Assembly: GCA_946480815.1 (NCBI GenBank)
Contig: CAMLLB010000042.1
Span: 1-37,338, forward strand
Direction: 5' to 3'
DNA length: 37,338 nucleotides
Origin: an uncultured Flavobacteriales bacterium
GTDB lineage: Bacteria; Bacteroidota; Bacteroidia; Flavobacteriales; Crocinitomicaceae
The translations under genes were made by a program, and so were the position numbers. The notes under the pieces were generated by a model. That model ran no database searches. It saw only the letters and a program-made list of their open reading frames with translations, and was not told the origin of the DNA. Position 1 is the first letter of the stretch; each line of letters begins with the position of its first letter. Shown one piece after another: positions 1-7,847 of this stretch.

Positions 1-1630
1 AATCGATTGGGTAGTTGCTCCGGTTGACCAGGTATTTCCACTTGCTGAAGAGGAAGTAAGAGTGACGGAACCTCCCGAACAAAATGTAGTTGGGCCTCCG
101 GCTGTTATTGTTGGTATTGCCGGAAGCGGGTTTACAGTAACAGCTGTCGCTGTTGACGTTGAAGAACACGATCCATTCGAAACAGTAACTGTATAGGAAC
201 CACTTGTTGTGATTGTAATCGATTGGGTAGTTGCCCCGTTCGACCAGGTATTTCCTGTTACAGAAGAAGATGTCAAAGTTACTGATCCTCCTGAACAGAA
301 TGTTGTTGGGCCACTGGCAGTAATCGTTGGTACAGGTGGAGTTGGATTCACTGTAACAACAGTTGCCACCGATGTTGATGAACAAGAACCATTTGAAACA
401 GTTACAGTATAAGAACCACTTGCGGTCACGTTTATCGATTGAGTGGTTGCGCCGGTTGACCAGGTATTTCCGGTTGCAGATGAAGACGTCAATGTCACGG
501 AACCACCGGTGCAAAAAGTAGTAGGGCCACTGGCAGTAATCGTTGGTACAGGTGGAGTTGGATTCACTGTAACAACTGTTGCAACTGATGTAGAAGAACA
601 AGAACCATTTGAAACAGTTACAGTATAAGAACCACTTGCGGTCACGTTTATCGATTGAGTGGTTGCGCCCGTTGACCAGGTATTTCCGGTTGCTGAAGAC
701 GATGTCAATGTTACAGAACCTCCTGAACAAAAAGTAGTCGGACCACTTGCCGAAATGGTTGGTACCGGTGGAGTTGGATTCACTGTAACAACAGTTGCCA
801 CCGATGTTGATGAACAAGATCCGTTTGAAACAACAACGGTATAAGAACCACTTGTACTTACACCGATGGATTGAGTTGTAGCTCCGGTTGACCAGATATT
901 TCCGGTTGCTGAAGATGAAGTTAATGTCACGGAACCACCGGTACAAAAAGTAGTCGGGCCACTGGCGGTAATCGTTGGTACAGGTGGAAGTGGATTCACT
1001 GTAACAACTGTTGCAACAGATGTGGAAGAACAAGAACCACTTGAAACAGTTACGGTATAAGAGCCACTTGCAGTCACATTTATGGATTGAGTGGTGGCTC
1101 CGTTTGACCACGTATTTCCTGTAGCAGAAGAAGATGTTATGGTAACGGAACTTCCGGCACAGAAAGTCGTAGGACCACCAGCCGTAATTGTTGGCACCGG
1201 TGGAAGCGGATTGACTGTAACAGTTGTTGAAGCCGGTGCAGAAGTACAGCCACTCGCTGAAACAGTTAACGTATAAGTCCCTGAAGTACTTACTGTTATT
1301 GATTGGGTTGTTGCACCGGTTGACCAGACATTTCCTGTTGCAGAGGAGGAAGTCAAGGTAACAGAGCCACCGGTACAAAATGAGGTTGGTCCGCTTGGAG
1401 TAATAGTCGGTGCAGGTGGAAGCGGTGTCACAGTTACAACAGTTGCTGCAGATGTGGAAGAACATGATCCGGATAAAACAGTAACCGTATAAGAACCTCC
1501 GGCTGAGACCGTAATGGATTGAGTTGTTGCACCGGTTGACCAGGTATTTCCGGTTGCAGAAGAAGACGTCAGGGTAACAGAACCACCGGCACAAAATGTA
1601 GTTGGACCACCTGCTGTAATCGTTGGTGGA
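1..1630 (-). repeat. Tandem ~216-bp repeats coding for Ig-like domains
   Basis: At least eight copies, marked on the plus strand by the recurring word gttgaccaggtatttcc near 22, 238, 457, 673, 889, 1105, 1318 and 1534. Spacing is 213-219 bp, always a multiple of three, so the reading frame is kept. Adjacent copies differ in age: 311-477 and 527-693 differ at only six of 167 positions, while the outer copies are clearly more diverged. The array continues past the left edge. Confidence 0.9.
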
Positions 1631-3348
1631 GTTCCCGGAGTTACTGTAACTGTTCTGTTACTGGTAACCTGATTGCCACAAAGATCCGTCACAATCGAAT
1701 AAAGAGTTATTGAACCGGAAGTGGGAAATGCAATACTGACACTTGTCCCGGTACCGATACTCGGTGTACCTGTCGGGCTAAAGCTCCAATTGTAATTATA
1801 TGCCGGGATACCATAGATTGCAGACGTAGATGCCGTAAGTGATCCTCCCTGGCAAACAGTTGTTCCGGAAAGCGTGATCGGTGTTGTTGGATTGGTGTAT
1901 TCCAATGTTCTGCCTATGACATTCATCACCCAGGGTGAAGCTGCACCGATACATGTATTTGAACAACCGGCCGCGCCCCAGCAGGAACGGTAAAACTTCA
2001 GCGTAAACGTTACGTTTTGTCCACCTGCAGTACAATTCGCTACAGAAGGTGCTGGTATGCATGCAGCTAAATCGGTATACACTGTTTGATTGGTTGCAGC
2101 ACAGGTACCGCCACCTATTGCATTACAAAACCAGTAAAACCCAGCTGCGGAAGGACTTGTACAAGCACCTGTAGCAATACGCATAGCTCCATCCTGAAGC
2201 CAGCAAGTCGTTCCATTTGCTGAGTAAGTAAATGAGAATGTTAAATCTGTGATGGTAGCGCCCGCAGGACATGGAACCGTAAGGTTGTAGTCACAAGAAT
2301 TTGTAAAGTTACACGTACCATTGTATCTCGATCCTGTAATCGAAGCCTGGGCCAAAGTAGCTGTTCCGGTCACCAGGGGATCTACAATCAATTGGTAAGA
2401 AGCGATATTTTCATTGATCCAATCGTAATCAACCATCAAGTCAATCTGATTGGAATGAATTTCATATTCCCCGGAACGCGCCAGGCTCTTAGGACCGTTC
2501 TTTGCAAACAGTTTTGCTTCGTCCATTACTGCCAACTCGGTTGAACCGGATAGTAATTTCAAACTTCCAACACCGTGGGCGTGCGATCCAGCTAAAAATT
2601 GAGCATGAACAGGTGAATCTCCTTCCAAGGTTTCACGAAACAGCAATTTATCGAAAGTCCCGAATTCATTGGACTTAATAATGAAGCTGGTCTTAATCGC
2701 CCCTCTTTGAACAACCATTTCAGCATCGATCCCCGGAAAAACATGATGGATTAATGCTCCGTCAGAACCGACCGTATAATCCGACCAGTCTGCTACAAAT
2801 TCATCGGATGCTATTCCGTTGCGAATTACGATTAATTTCCAATTGTTAAACCGGAGTGTACCATGAGCTGTTTTCAATTCTGTTCGTGCAGCAGAAAAAT
2901 CGATCGCAGGTTGATCCAGCAAATAACCCGATTCATACCTTGTGCCGGAAACGGGATGTAATTCGTGTTCAATAGAAACCCATTCCCCATTAATGAGCTG
3001 GTGCAGATCACCCAATGCTTTTTGTGAGTAAAATTCACTTGGGCGATTGATATTCACGAAATAGCGCTCATCAATGCTTCGTTTCTCCAAAACCTCAACA
3101 CAACTGTCACAGGGAGCATTTTCCGGAAGCTTTCCAAATTCAGGATGCGTGTAATATTTCGGATCATTGAATTTTTTCCAACTCTGCAAATTTTTCGTTT
3201 CACGCACTGCAAAGCCATCCAAACGATGCGCTTTCGGCTGCATTTGAGAAAAAGATAAATTGATCTGCGTTATGGAAAGAAAAACGAAAGCCGAAGCAAC
3301 GAATCGAATGCTCCATTTTTCAATTGTTTGTAGTAGTAATTTCTTCAT
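1..3348 (-). CDS. Large secreted Ig-like repeat protein, N-terminal part
   Basis: Partial: the frame stays open from ATG at 3348 to the left edge, giving 1116 codons with no stop. The start MKKLLLQTIEKW is followed by a hydrophobic stretch ending FSQ, a plausible signal peptide of about 36 residues. Residues 40-330 are a non-repetitive region I do not recognise. A Cys-rich section follows (to about 480), then a PKD/Ig-like domain (TVCQGGSL) and at least eight Ig-like repeats of about 72 residues with the motif TFCxGGSVTLTSSSATGNxWSTGATTQSI. This repeat matches the CHU_C-associated Ig-like family of Bacteroidota surface proteins. Export is inferred; a T9SS sorting tail would lie outside the window. 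Likely an adhesin or cell-surface/gliding-associated protein, but no ligand can be assigned. I checked the frame at several points (about 2460, 1680 and 3) and it is continuous. Confidence 0.88.
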   Translation of the reverse strand, partial: MKKLLLQTIEKWSIRFVASAFVFLSITQINLSFSQMQPKAHRLDGFAVRETKNLQSWKKFNDPKYYTHPEFGKLPENAPCDSCVEVLEKRSIDERYFVNINRPSEFYSQKALGDLHQLINGEWVSIEHELHPVSGTRYESGYLLDQPAIDFSAARTELKTAHGTLRFNNWKLIVIRNGIASDEFVADWSDYTVGSDGALIHHVFPGIDAEMVVQRGAIKTSFIIKSNEFGTFDKLLFRETLEGDSPVHAQFLAGSHAHGVGSLKLLSGSTELAVMDEAKLFAKNGPKSLARSGEYEIHSNQIDLMVDYDWINENIASYQLIVDPLVTGTATLAQASITGSRYNGTCNFTNSCDYNLTVPCPAGATITDLTFSFTYSANGTTCWLQDGAMRIATGACTSPSAAGFYWFCNAIGGGTCAATNQTVYTDLAACIPAPSVANCTAGGQNVTFTLKFYRSCWGAAGCSNTCIGAASPWVMNVIGRTLEYTNPTTPITLSGTTVCQGGSLTASTSAIYGIPAYNYNWSFSPTGTPSIGTGTSVSIAFPTSGSITLYSIVTDLCGNQVTSNRTVTVTPGTPPTITAGGPTTFCAGGSVTLTSSSATGNTWSTGATTQSITVSAGGSYTVTVLSGSCSSTSAATVVTVTPLPPAPTITPSGPTSFCTGGSVTLTSSSATGNVWSTGATTQSITVSTSGTYTLTVSASGCTSAPASTTVTVNPLPPVPTITAGGPTTFCAGSSVTITSSSATGNTWSNGATTQSINVTASGSYTVTVSSGSCSSTSVATVVTVNPLPPVPTITASGPTTFCTGGSVTLTSSSATGNIWSTGATTQSIGVSTSGSYTVVVSNGSCSSTSVATVVTVNPTPPVPTISASGPTTFCSGGSVTLTSSSATGNTWSTGATTQSINVTASGSYTVTVSNGSCSSTSVATVVTVNPTPPVPTITASGPTTFCTGGSVTLTSSSATGNTWSTGATTQSINVTASGSYTVTVSNGSCSSTSVATVVTVNPTPPVPTITASGPTTFCSGGSVTLTSSSVTGNTWSNGATTQSITITTSGSYTVTVSNGSCSSTSTATAVTVNPLPAIPTITAGGPTTFCSGGSVTLTSSSASGNTWSTGATTQSI

Positions 3349-3547
3349 CTATCGAGAGATAAATACTTATTATAAGTAGTGTAACAAAAGGTAACGCAAT
3401 CTACAACAATTTTATCTTAAAAAACAAAATTTTTGTTGCTCTAAATGACGATGCGTGAAGCTTTTAGTTGCCCTTTCCGATAAATTTAAAAGAAACCTGT
3501 TTCTATTCTAAAAATTAACAATAGAGTTCAATTTTAACAAACTAAAA
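3349..3547. other. Intergenic spacer, AT-rich
   Basis: About 200 bp between the DnaJ gene stop and the start of the repeat protein. It is AT-rich and holds a weak AT-only hairpin (AACAAAA / TTTTGTT, 3423-3437) followed on the minus strand by a T run, a poor terminator candidate for the DnaJ gene. A loose -7-like element (TACCTTTTG on minus, around 3384-3392) could serve the repeat protein. Neither is firm. Confidence 0.3.
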
Positions 3548-4327
3548 TCACAATCCCCTTGCTTTCTTAACGTTGTCATATGCTTCCTGGATCCGCTGGA
3601 ATTTTTCCTTTGCTCCTTTTTGGTATTCTTCTCCCAAAGAAGCTACTTTATCCGGGTGATAACGCACCGCCATCTGACGGTATGCTTTCTTAATGTCTTC
3701 GTCTGATGCAGATTCGTCAACACCCAAAATCTCATAATCTGCGTTCAGGTTTTGTTTGAACATTCCCTGTACGGACCTGAAATCCATTGGCGGAACCTGC
3801 AACAGGTTCGCGATGTATTGAAGTGTTTTGATTTCCAGATCAGATACCTGTCCATCGGATTGTGCAATTCCAAATAAATAATGAAGCAGCTGGATCCGGA
3901 TTTCTACCTGCGCGCGCATGCGGATATCCGAACAGATCTGATCGATCGGGATTGTCGGAGCATCCAGGAAATGTTTGAGGGTTTGTAAGTGAGATGTATT
4001 AAACTGGTTTCCGAATTGCTGCGCAAGGAACGTTTTCACAAAATTCAATTCCGATTTTACCACTTTCCCATCACTTTTCATCATATATGCTGAAAGTGCC
4101 AGGAGTTGGGTAGGGAAATCGTAGCGCTGAGTTTGCTGTGTGTAATATTCAAAAATGTCCTGGAACGACTGACGGTTTCCTCCGCTTTGGCCGTTCTGAC
4201 CACCCTGGTTATTTCTCGATCTCATAACCTGGTCAACAATCCCACCGATAAAAAACCCGATAATTGCCGGGATAATTCTCCCTCCCGAAACGGCAAATGC
4301 TACAATTGCAAAAATGATACTATACAC
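3548..4327 (-). CDS. DjlA-like TerB + DnaJ co-chaperone
   Basis: 259 residues. The N-terminus is a Gly-rich hydrophobic segment (residues 3-31) that should anchor the protein in the inner membrane. A Gln/Gly/Asn-rich linker (38-55) leads to a helical TerB-like domain (about 68-185), and a C-terminal J domain (about 197-259) with the HPD motif at 224-226 (RYHPDK). This order matches the DjlA family, which stimulates DnaK ATPase from the membrane. The start is a GTG: an in-frame TGA lies two codons upstream and the next in-frame ATG is residue 35, after the membrane segment. The start is almost touching the htpG terminator. Placement directly after htpG links it to protein quality control. Family is confident; client proteins are unknown. 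Confidence 0.88.
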   Translation of the reverse strand: MYSIIFAIVAFAVSGGRIIPAIIGFFIGGIVDQVMRSRNNQGGQNGQSGGNRQSFQDIFEYYTQQTQRYDFPTQLLALSAYMMKSDGKVVKSELNFVKTFLAQQFGNQFNTSHLQTLKHFLDAPTIPIDQICSDIRMRAQVEIRIQLLHYLFGIAQSDGQVSDLEIKTLQYIANLLQVPPMDFRSVQGMFKQNLNADYEILGVDESASDEDIKKAYRQMAVRYHPDKVASLGEEYQKGAKEKFQRIQEAYDNVKKARGL

Positions 4328-4331
4328 ACTT

Positions 4332-4374
4332 CAAAAAATAAAATCCCCGTCACACCTCATTGCCCGACGGGGAT
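4332..4374 (-). terminator. Rho-independent terminator after htpG
   Basis: On the minus strand the arms ATCCCCGTC (4374-4366) and GACGGGGAT (4351-4343) form a 9-bp GC-rich stem, followed by TTTATTTTTT. It begins seven bases after the htpG stop codon. It ends only a few bases before the start of the DnaJ gene. Confidence 0.85.
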
Positions 4375-4380
4375 TATTCA

Positions 4381-6270
4381 TTATACAAATGAGATACTTC
4401 TCTCAATAAATTTATTCAGCTCCTCACCTTTCAGCATTCCCTGAGCAAGCAGTGCAAGATCAGTAAGTTGCTTCACTTTCGTTGATTTTTCCGAATCATC
4501 GGACAAGCTTAAAAGTGCTTCTACTTTTTGGTGATTAGCATTGACAACCAGGTTATATGTTTCCGGGAACGCTCCGAAGAAACCTCCTCCGCCATATTTT
4601 TGCTGTTCCATCATTCTTCGGATAAATTCGGGTTGAGTAACAATGATCGGTGCATCCGATTCACTCATCGATTTGAATTCCACCTTGAATTTTTGATTAT
4701 CCACAGCAGACTCGAACAAAGGTTTCAATGCAGACTGCTGTTCCTCTGTCAATTTTGCAGGTAATTCGCCTTCTTTTTGGATCAATTGATCCAAAGCATC
4801 TGCATCCACACGTGTAAAGCTGAAGTTCTCGAATGTCTGTTCGATTTTGGAAATCCAATGTGAAGCAAGCGGTCCTTCAATAACAGCAACCTGGTAACCA
4901 CGATCTTTCGCCTGTTTTACAAAGGAAAAATGTTCTTCCAAACTATGGGTGTAAAGCGCAACGACTTTCCCGTCTTTATCTGTCTGAAGCGCTGCTATTT
5001 GCTCTTTAAACTCATCAACAGTGTAATATTTCCCGTCTGTATTTTTGATCAGCGCAAAACTTTTTGCTTTTTCAGCAAATTTTTCATCGGAAAGCATTCC
5101 ATATTCCACGAAAATCTTCAAATCGTCCCATTTTGCTTCAAAGTCAGCACGGTCCTTTTTAAACATCTCAGCCAGTTTATCCGCCACTTTTTTAGTGATG
5201 TGTGCTGAAATCTTCTTCACGTTTCCATCGCTTTGAAGGTATGAACGCGACACGTTCAATGGAATATCAGGTGAATCAATTACCCCATGAAGTAAAGTCA
5301 AGAATTCCGGAACAATTTCCGCAACCGAATCCGTAATAAACACCTGGTTGGAATACAGGTTGATCTTATTTCGCTGAACTTCCACATTTTCCTTGATCTT
5401 CGGGAAGTATAGAATTCCTGTTAGGTTGAACGGATAATCTACGTTCAAATGGATATGGAATAAGGGATCCTCGAAAGACATCGGGTACAATTCGCGGTAG
5501 AATGCGTTGTAATCTTCGTCTTTCAGGTCAACCGGAGCTGAAGTCCATGCCGGTTTCGGGTTGTTCACCTGGTTCGGAACGTCTACAGAAACACGTTTTA
5601 CTTTTCCATCTTCGTCTTTTTCGCCCTCCGGTGAGTCGATGTATTCTACTTTTGTCCCGAAGAAAACCGGGATCGGAAGGAATTTACAGTATTTATCCAA
5701 AATTCCCTGGATTCGGGATTTTTCCAAAAACTCAACAGACTCGTCATTGATATACAAAACGATATCCGTTCCACGGGTATCTTTTTCAATTTCTGTCAGG
5801 GTAAATTCCGGTGAACCGTTGCTTTCCCATTGTACTGCTTGTGACCCCTCATGACGTGACAAGGTACGGATCTGTACTTTTTCGGCAACCATAAATGCAG
5901 AATAGAATCCCAAACCAAAGTGGCCGATAATGCTTTCAGCACCTTCTTTCCCTTCGTATTGTTTTACGAATTCTTCAGCACCTGAAAATGCAATCTGGTT
6001 AATGTATTTGTCAATTTCATCGGCAGTCATACCGATTCCGTTATCACGGATCGTGAGTGTTTTGGCTTCTTTGTCTAAAAGCACTTCTACTTTCAGATCT
6101 CCCAACTCACCTTTATATTCACCGGTTGAAGCAAGTACTTTTAATTTCTGACTTGCATCTACGGCATTTGAAACCAACTCACGTAAGAAAATCTCATGGT
6201 CGGAATACAAGAATTTTTTAATGATCGGAAAGATATTTTCCGTTGAAACATGTATTTGTCCTGTTTTCAT
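4381..6270 (-). CDS. htpG: Molecular chaperone HtpG (Hsp90)
   Basis: 629 residues, the usual bacterial Hsp90 length. The N-terminal GHKL ATPase domain shows ELVSNAVDAS (catalytic Glu and Mg-binding Asn), DNGIGM and GHFGLGFYS, the nucleotide-binding signatures. The middle domain carries FNLTGILYFPK and the conserved NVSRSYLQ segment with the Arg that contacts ATP gamma phosphate. The C-terminal dimerisation domain ends at SISFV. It is a cytosolic ATP-driven homodimeric chaperone acting late in folding of client proteins. The ATG at 6270 gives MKTGQIHVSTENIF, the canonical start. A strong terminator follows the gene. No damage seen. Confidence 0.98.
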   Translation of the reverse strand: MKTGQIHVSTENIFPIIKKFLYSDHEIFLRELVSNAVDASQKLKVLASTGEYKGELGDLKVEVLLDKEAKTLTIRDNGIGMTADEIDKYINQIAFSGAEEFVKQYEGKEGAESIIGHFGLGFYSAFMVAEKVQIRTLSRHEGSQAVQWESNGSPEFTLTEIEKDTRGTDIVLYINDESVEFLEKSRIQGILDKYCKFLPIPVFFGTKVEYIDSPEGEKDEDGKVKRVSVDVPNQVNNPKPAWTSAPVDLKDEDYNAFYRELYPMSFEDPLFHIHLNVDYPFNLTGILYFPKIKENVEVQRNKINLYSNQVFITDSVAEIVPEFLTLLHGVIDSPDIPLNVSRSYLQSDGNVKKISAHITKKVADKLAEMFKKDRADFEAKWDDLKIFVEYGMLSDEKFAEKAKSFALIKNTDGKYYTVDEFKEQIAALQTDKDGKVVALYTHSLEEHFSFVKQAKDRGYQVAVIEGPLASHWISKIEQTFENFSFTRVDADALDQLIQKEGELPAKLTEEQQSALKPLFESAVDNQKFKVEFKSMSESDAPIIVTQPEFIRRMMEQQKYGGGGFFGAFPETYNLVVNANHQKVEALLSLSDDSEKSTKVKQLTDLALLAQGMLKGEELNKFIERSISFV

Positions 6271-6297
6271 ACTTATTTGAAATTTGGGATTGGTTTG

Positions 6298-6313
6298 TCA
6301 AGGTTTGTGCCAA
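6298..6313 (-). promoter_or_regulatory. Possible sigma-54-like -24/-12 element before htpG
   Basis: The minus strand reads TTGGCACAAACCTTGA, matching the -24 half (TTGGCAC) exactly and the -12 half (TTGC) except for A in the last position, with the five-base spacer expected. The ATG of htpG is 28 bp downstream. No good TAnnTTTG box is seen in the same spacer. The match could be chance. Confidence 0.3.
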
Positions 6314-6431
6314 GAGAGATTTCGTGACAAAATGACAGATTTAAACAATTGAAAATGTAAAATTAAGTTCCGATTGTTATCGGAATGAAAAGTCGATACA
6401 GTTTATAATCGATTAATCCATTTTCCCCTTT

Positions 6432-7382
6432 TCAATTAATCCTCGAAGGAATGCAAATAATATTATCGTGGCTCGGCAGGTCTTGCGCATTCATGATTTT
6501 TTTCAATCTTCCTCTGCGTTCTTTGGTCCCATTGTGCTTGAAAAAATCATAGGGTCCGATCGTTTGCACCAATTCCATGATTTCCAAAGGACTTGGCCCC
6601 ACTTCTTTCTCCCGTTTTTCGGAAACTTCAATTATGAAAACCGGCAATTGCTTTTTGAACCAATTCATGCCACCGCGTATCACCTGAGGCTCGAAACCTT
6701 CCACATCAATTTTCACCAGGTCAATTGTGGTGTTTTCATCGAATAAATCATCCAGGCGTTCCATCTTCACTTCTATTCCTGCTTGATTATCACCTTGTGA
6801 GATCAGCGATGCCCCTCCGCGATTGACTTCCCAGTTTTCGAAAAGGAATGCAGTTCCCTGTACATCTGAAAGTGCAATAGGAAGTACTTCCACATTTTTA
6901 CAATTATTCAATTCGAGGTTTGTCTGTAAAATCGGAACCGTTCCGGGATTTGCTTCTACCGCATAAACTATTCCGGACTTCCCCACAATTTTAGATGCAA
7001 TAACAGACATGAGCCCGATGTTTGCTCCGATATCCAAAAACCGTGATCCGGGTTTCAAATAGTTCTTCATGAACTGAATTGTTCCTTTCTCGTAAGTCCC
7101 CGTTTCAAAAAGTGACAATTCTACTCCTTTATCCAACGATGGATCGATCATCATTTTAACACCGTGAATGGTCTTCAATACGTGTTTTCCAACAGATTTC
7201 GGATTTGGAAGAAGCAGTTTGGGCAAAGTCACCGAAAGTCTGCGAATTCCTTTTATATCCCAATCACGAAGGGAAGAAATGAGTTTGTGACGGAATAAAA
7301 AAGATCTTTCAGGAATTGACATTGACGCGAAGTTATCACTTATTGTTGGATAATTCAGCTGAGTCCAATCCAGAATCGGCAA
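6432..7382 (-). CDS. FkbM family SAM-dependent methyltransferase
   Basis: 316 residues. The central part is a class I methyltransferase fold: FLDIGANIGLMSVIAS (SAM-binding motif I), VYAVEANPG (acidic end of beta 2), NVEVLPIALSD, and DLVKIDVEGFEPQVIRGG, the last being the hallmark of the FkbM family. Members O-methylate sugars or other small molecules, often in polysaccharide or natural-product pathways; the substrate here cannot be read from sequence. The first 90 residues are family-unlike and may be a linker. It stands alone with no glycosyltransferases nearby. It is divergent from an ArsR-like gene, and a palindrome sits nine bases from its ATG, suggesting repression by that regulator. Confidence 0.85.
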   Translation of the reverse strand: MPILDWTQLNYPTISDNFASMSIPERSFLFRHKLISSLRDWDIKGIRRLSVTLPKLLLPNPKSVGKHVLKTIHGVKMMIDPSLDKGVELSLFETGTYEKGTIQFMKNYLKPGSRFLDIGANIGLMSVIASKIVGKSGIVYAVEANPGTVPILQTNLELNNCKNVEVLPIALSDVQGTAFLFENWEVNRGGASLISQGDNQAGIEVKMERLDDLFDENTTIDLVKIDVEGFEPQVIRGGMNWFKKQLPVFIIEVSEKREKEVGPSPLEIMELVQTIGPYDFFKHNGTKERRGRLKKIMNAQDLPSHDNIICIPSRIN

Positions 7383-7390
7383 ATAATGAT

Positions 7391-7406
7391 TTCGTTATAT
7401 AACGAA
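7391..7406. promoter_or_regulatory. 16-bp perfect palindrome, likely operator
   Basis: TTCGTTATATAACGAA is a perfect dyad in the spacer between the divergent methyltransferase and ArsR-like genes. Its form (AT core between CG-containing arms) resembles many ArsR-family operators. A second perfect dyad, ATATCATGATAT, lies at 7413-7424. The binding protein is inferred from position. Confidence 0.5.
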
Positions 7407-7498
7407 TACATAATATCATGATATCATTTTATATTTTTTGTTTCAAACACTTGTTTCAAATCATCTTTTCTACTAACTTAATTAGGAAACAACATTTT

Positions 7499-7804
7499 AT
7501 GGGACGATCTAAACATCTACAGTATACTGTTCAAGAATTAAATGGCGCCAGAATTGGCCGCGCTATTGCCGCATCCGCAAGAGTGGTTATTCTTCAGGAA
7601 ATCAGTAAATATCATATTGTTACAAACAAATATATTTCTCAGAGAGTAAGCCTTAGCGGTGCAGCTGTATCACAACATATCCAAATTTTGAGAGAAACCG
7701 GTTTTATTGAAAGTAAATACCTAGGAGATGAGGAAGGTTTCCAGGGTTACACATTTACGAAACAAGGTGAAGCTGATTTCGATAACCTTAAAGGAATTCT
7801 ATAA
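7499..7804 (+). CDS. ArsR-like winged-helix transcriptional regulator
   Basis: 101 residues from ATG at 7499 (MGRSKHLQYTVQEL). The middle holds a winged helix-turn-helix: RVVILQEISKYHIVTNKYISQRVSLSGAAVSQHIQILRE (split here as helices at about 27-38, 44-52 and 55-66), with ALS-type recognition helix SGAAVSQHIQIL, then the wing YTFTKQGEADF. This is the ArsR architecture. No Cys pair typical of metal sensors is present, so it is probably not an arsenic/zinc sensor. An upstream in-frame ATG at 7418 would add 27 residues, but it overlaps a palindrome and a weak TTG-N20-TAACTTAA promoter-like pair (7451-7481), so I prefer 7499. It converges with the next gene, 43 bp away. Confidence 0.8.
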   Translation: MGRSKHLQYTVQELNGARIGRAIAASARVVILQEISKYHIVTNKYISQRVSLSGAAVSQHIQILRETGFIESKYLGDEEGFQGYTFTKQGEADFDNLKGIL

Positions 7805-7847
7805 ACACCTCCAAGACAAGGAATCAAAATGAAACCAGCATCAAAAA

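Noticed and set aside
209..1276. Series of ~61-residue plus-strand ORFs
   Set aside because: They recur every 216 bp and are the antisense of the Ig-like repeats; the minus strand is open over all 1116 codons with a signal peptide.
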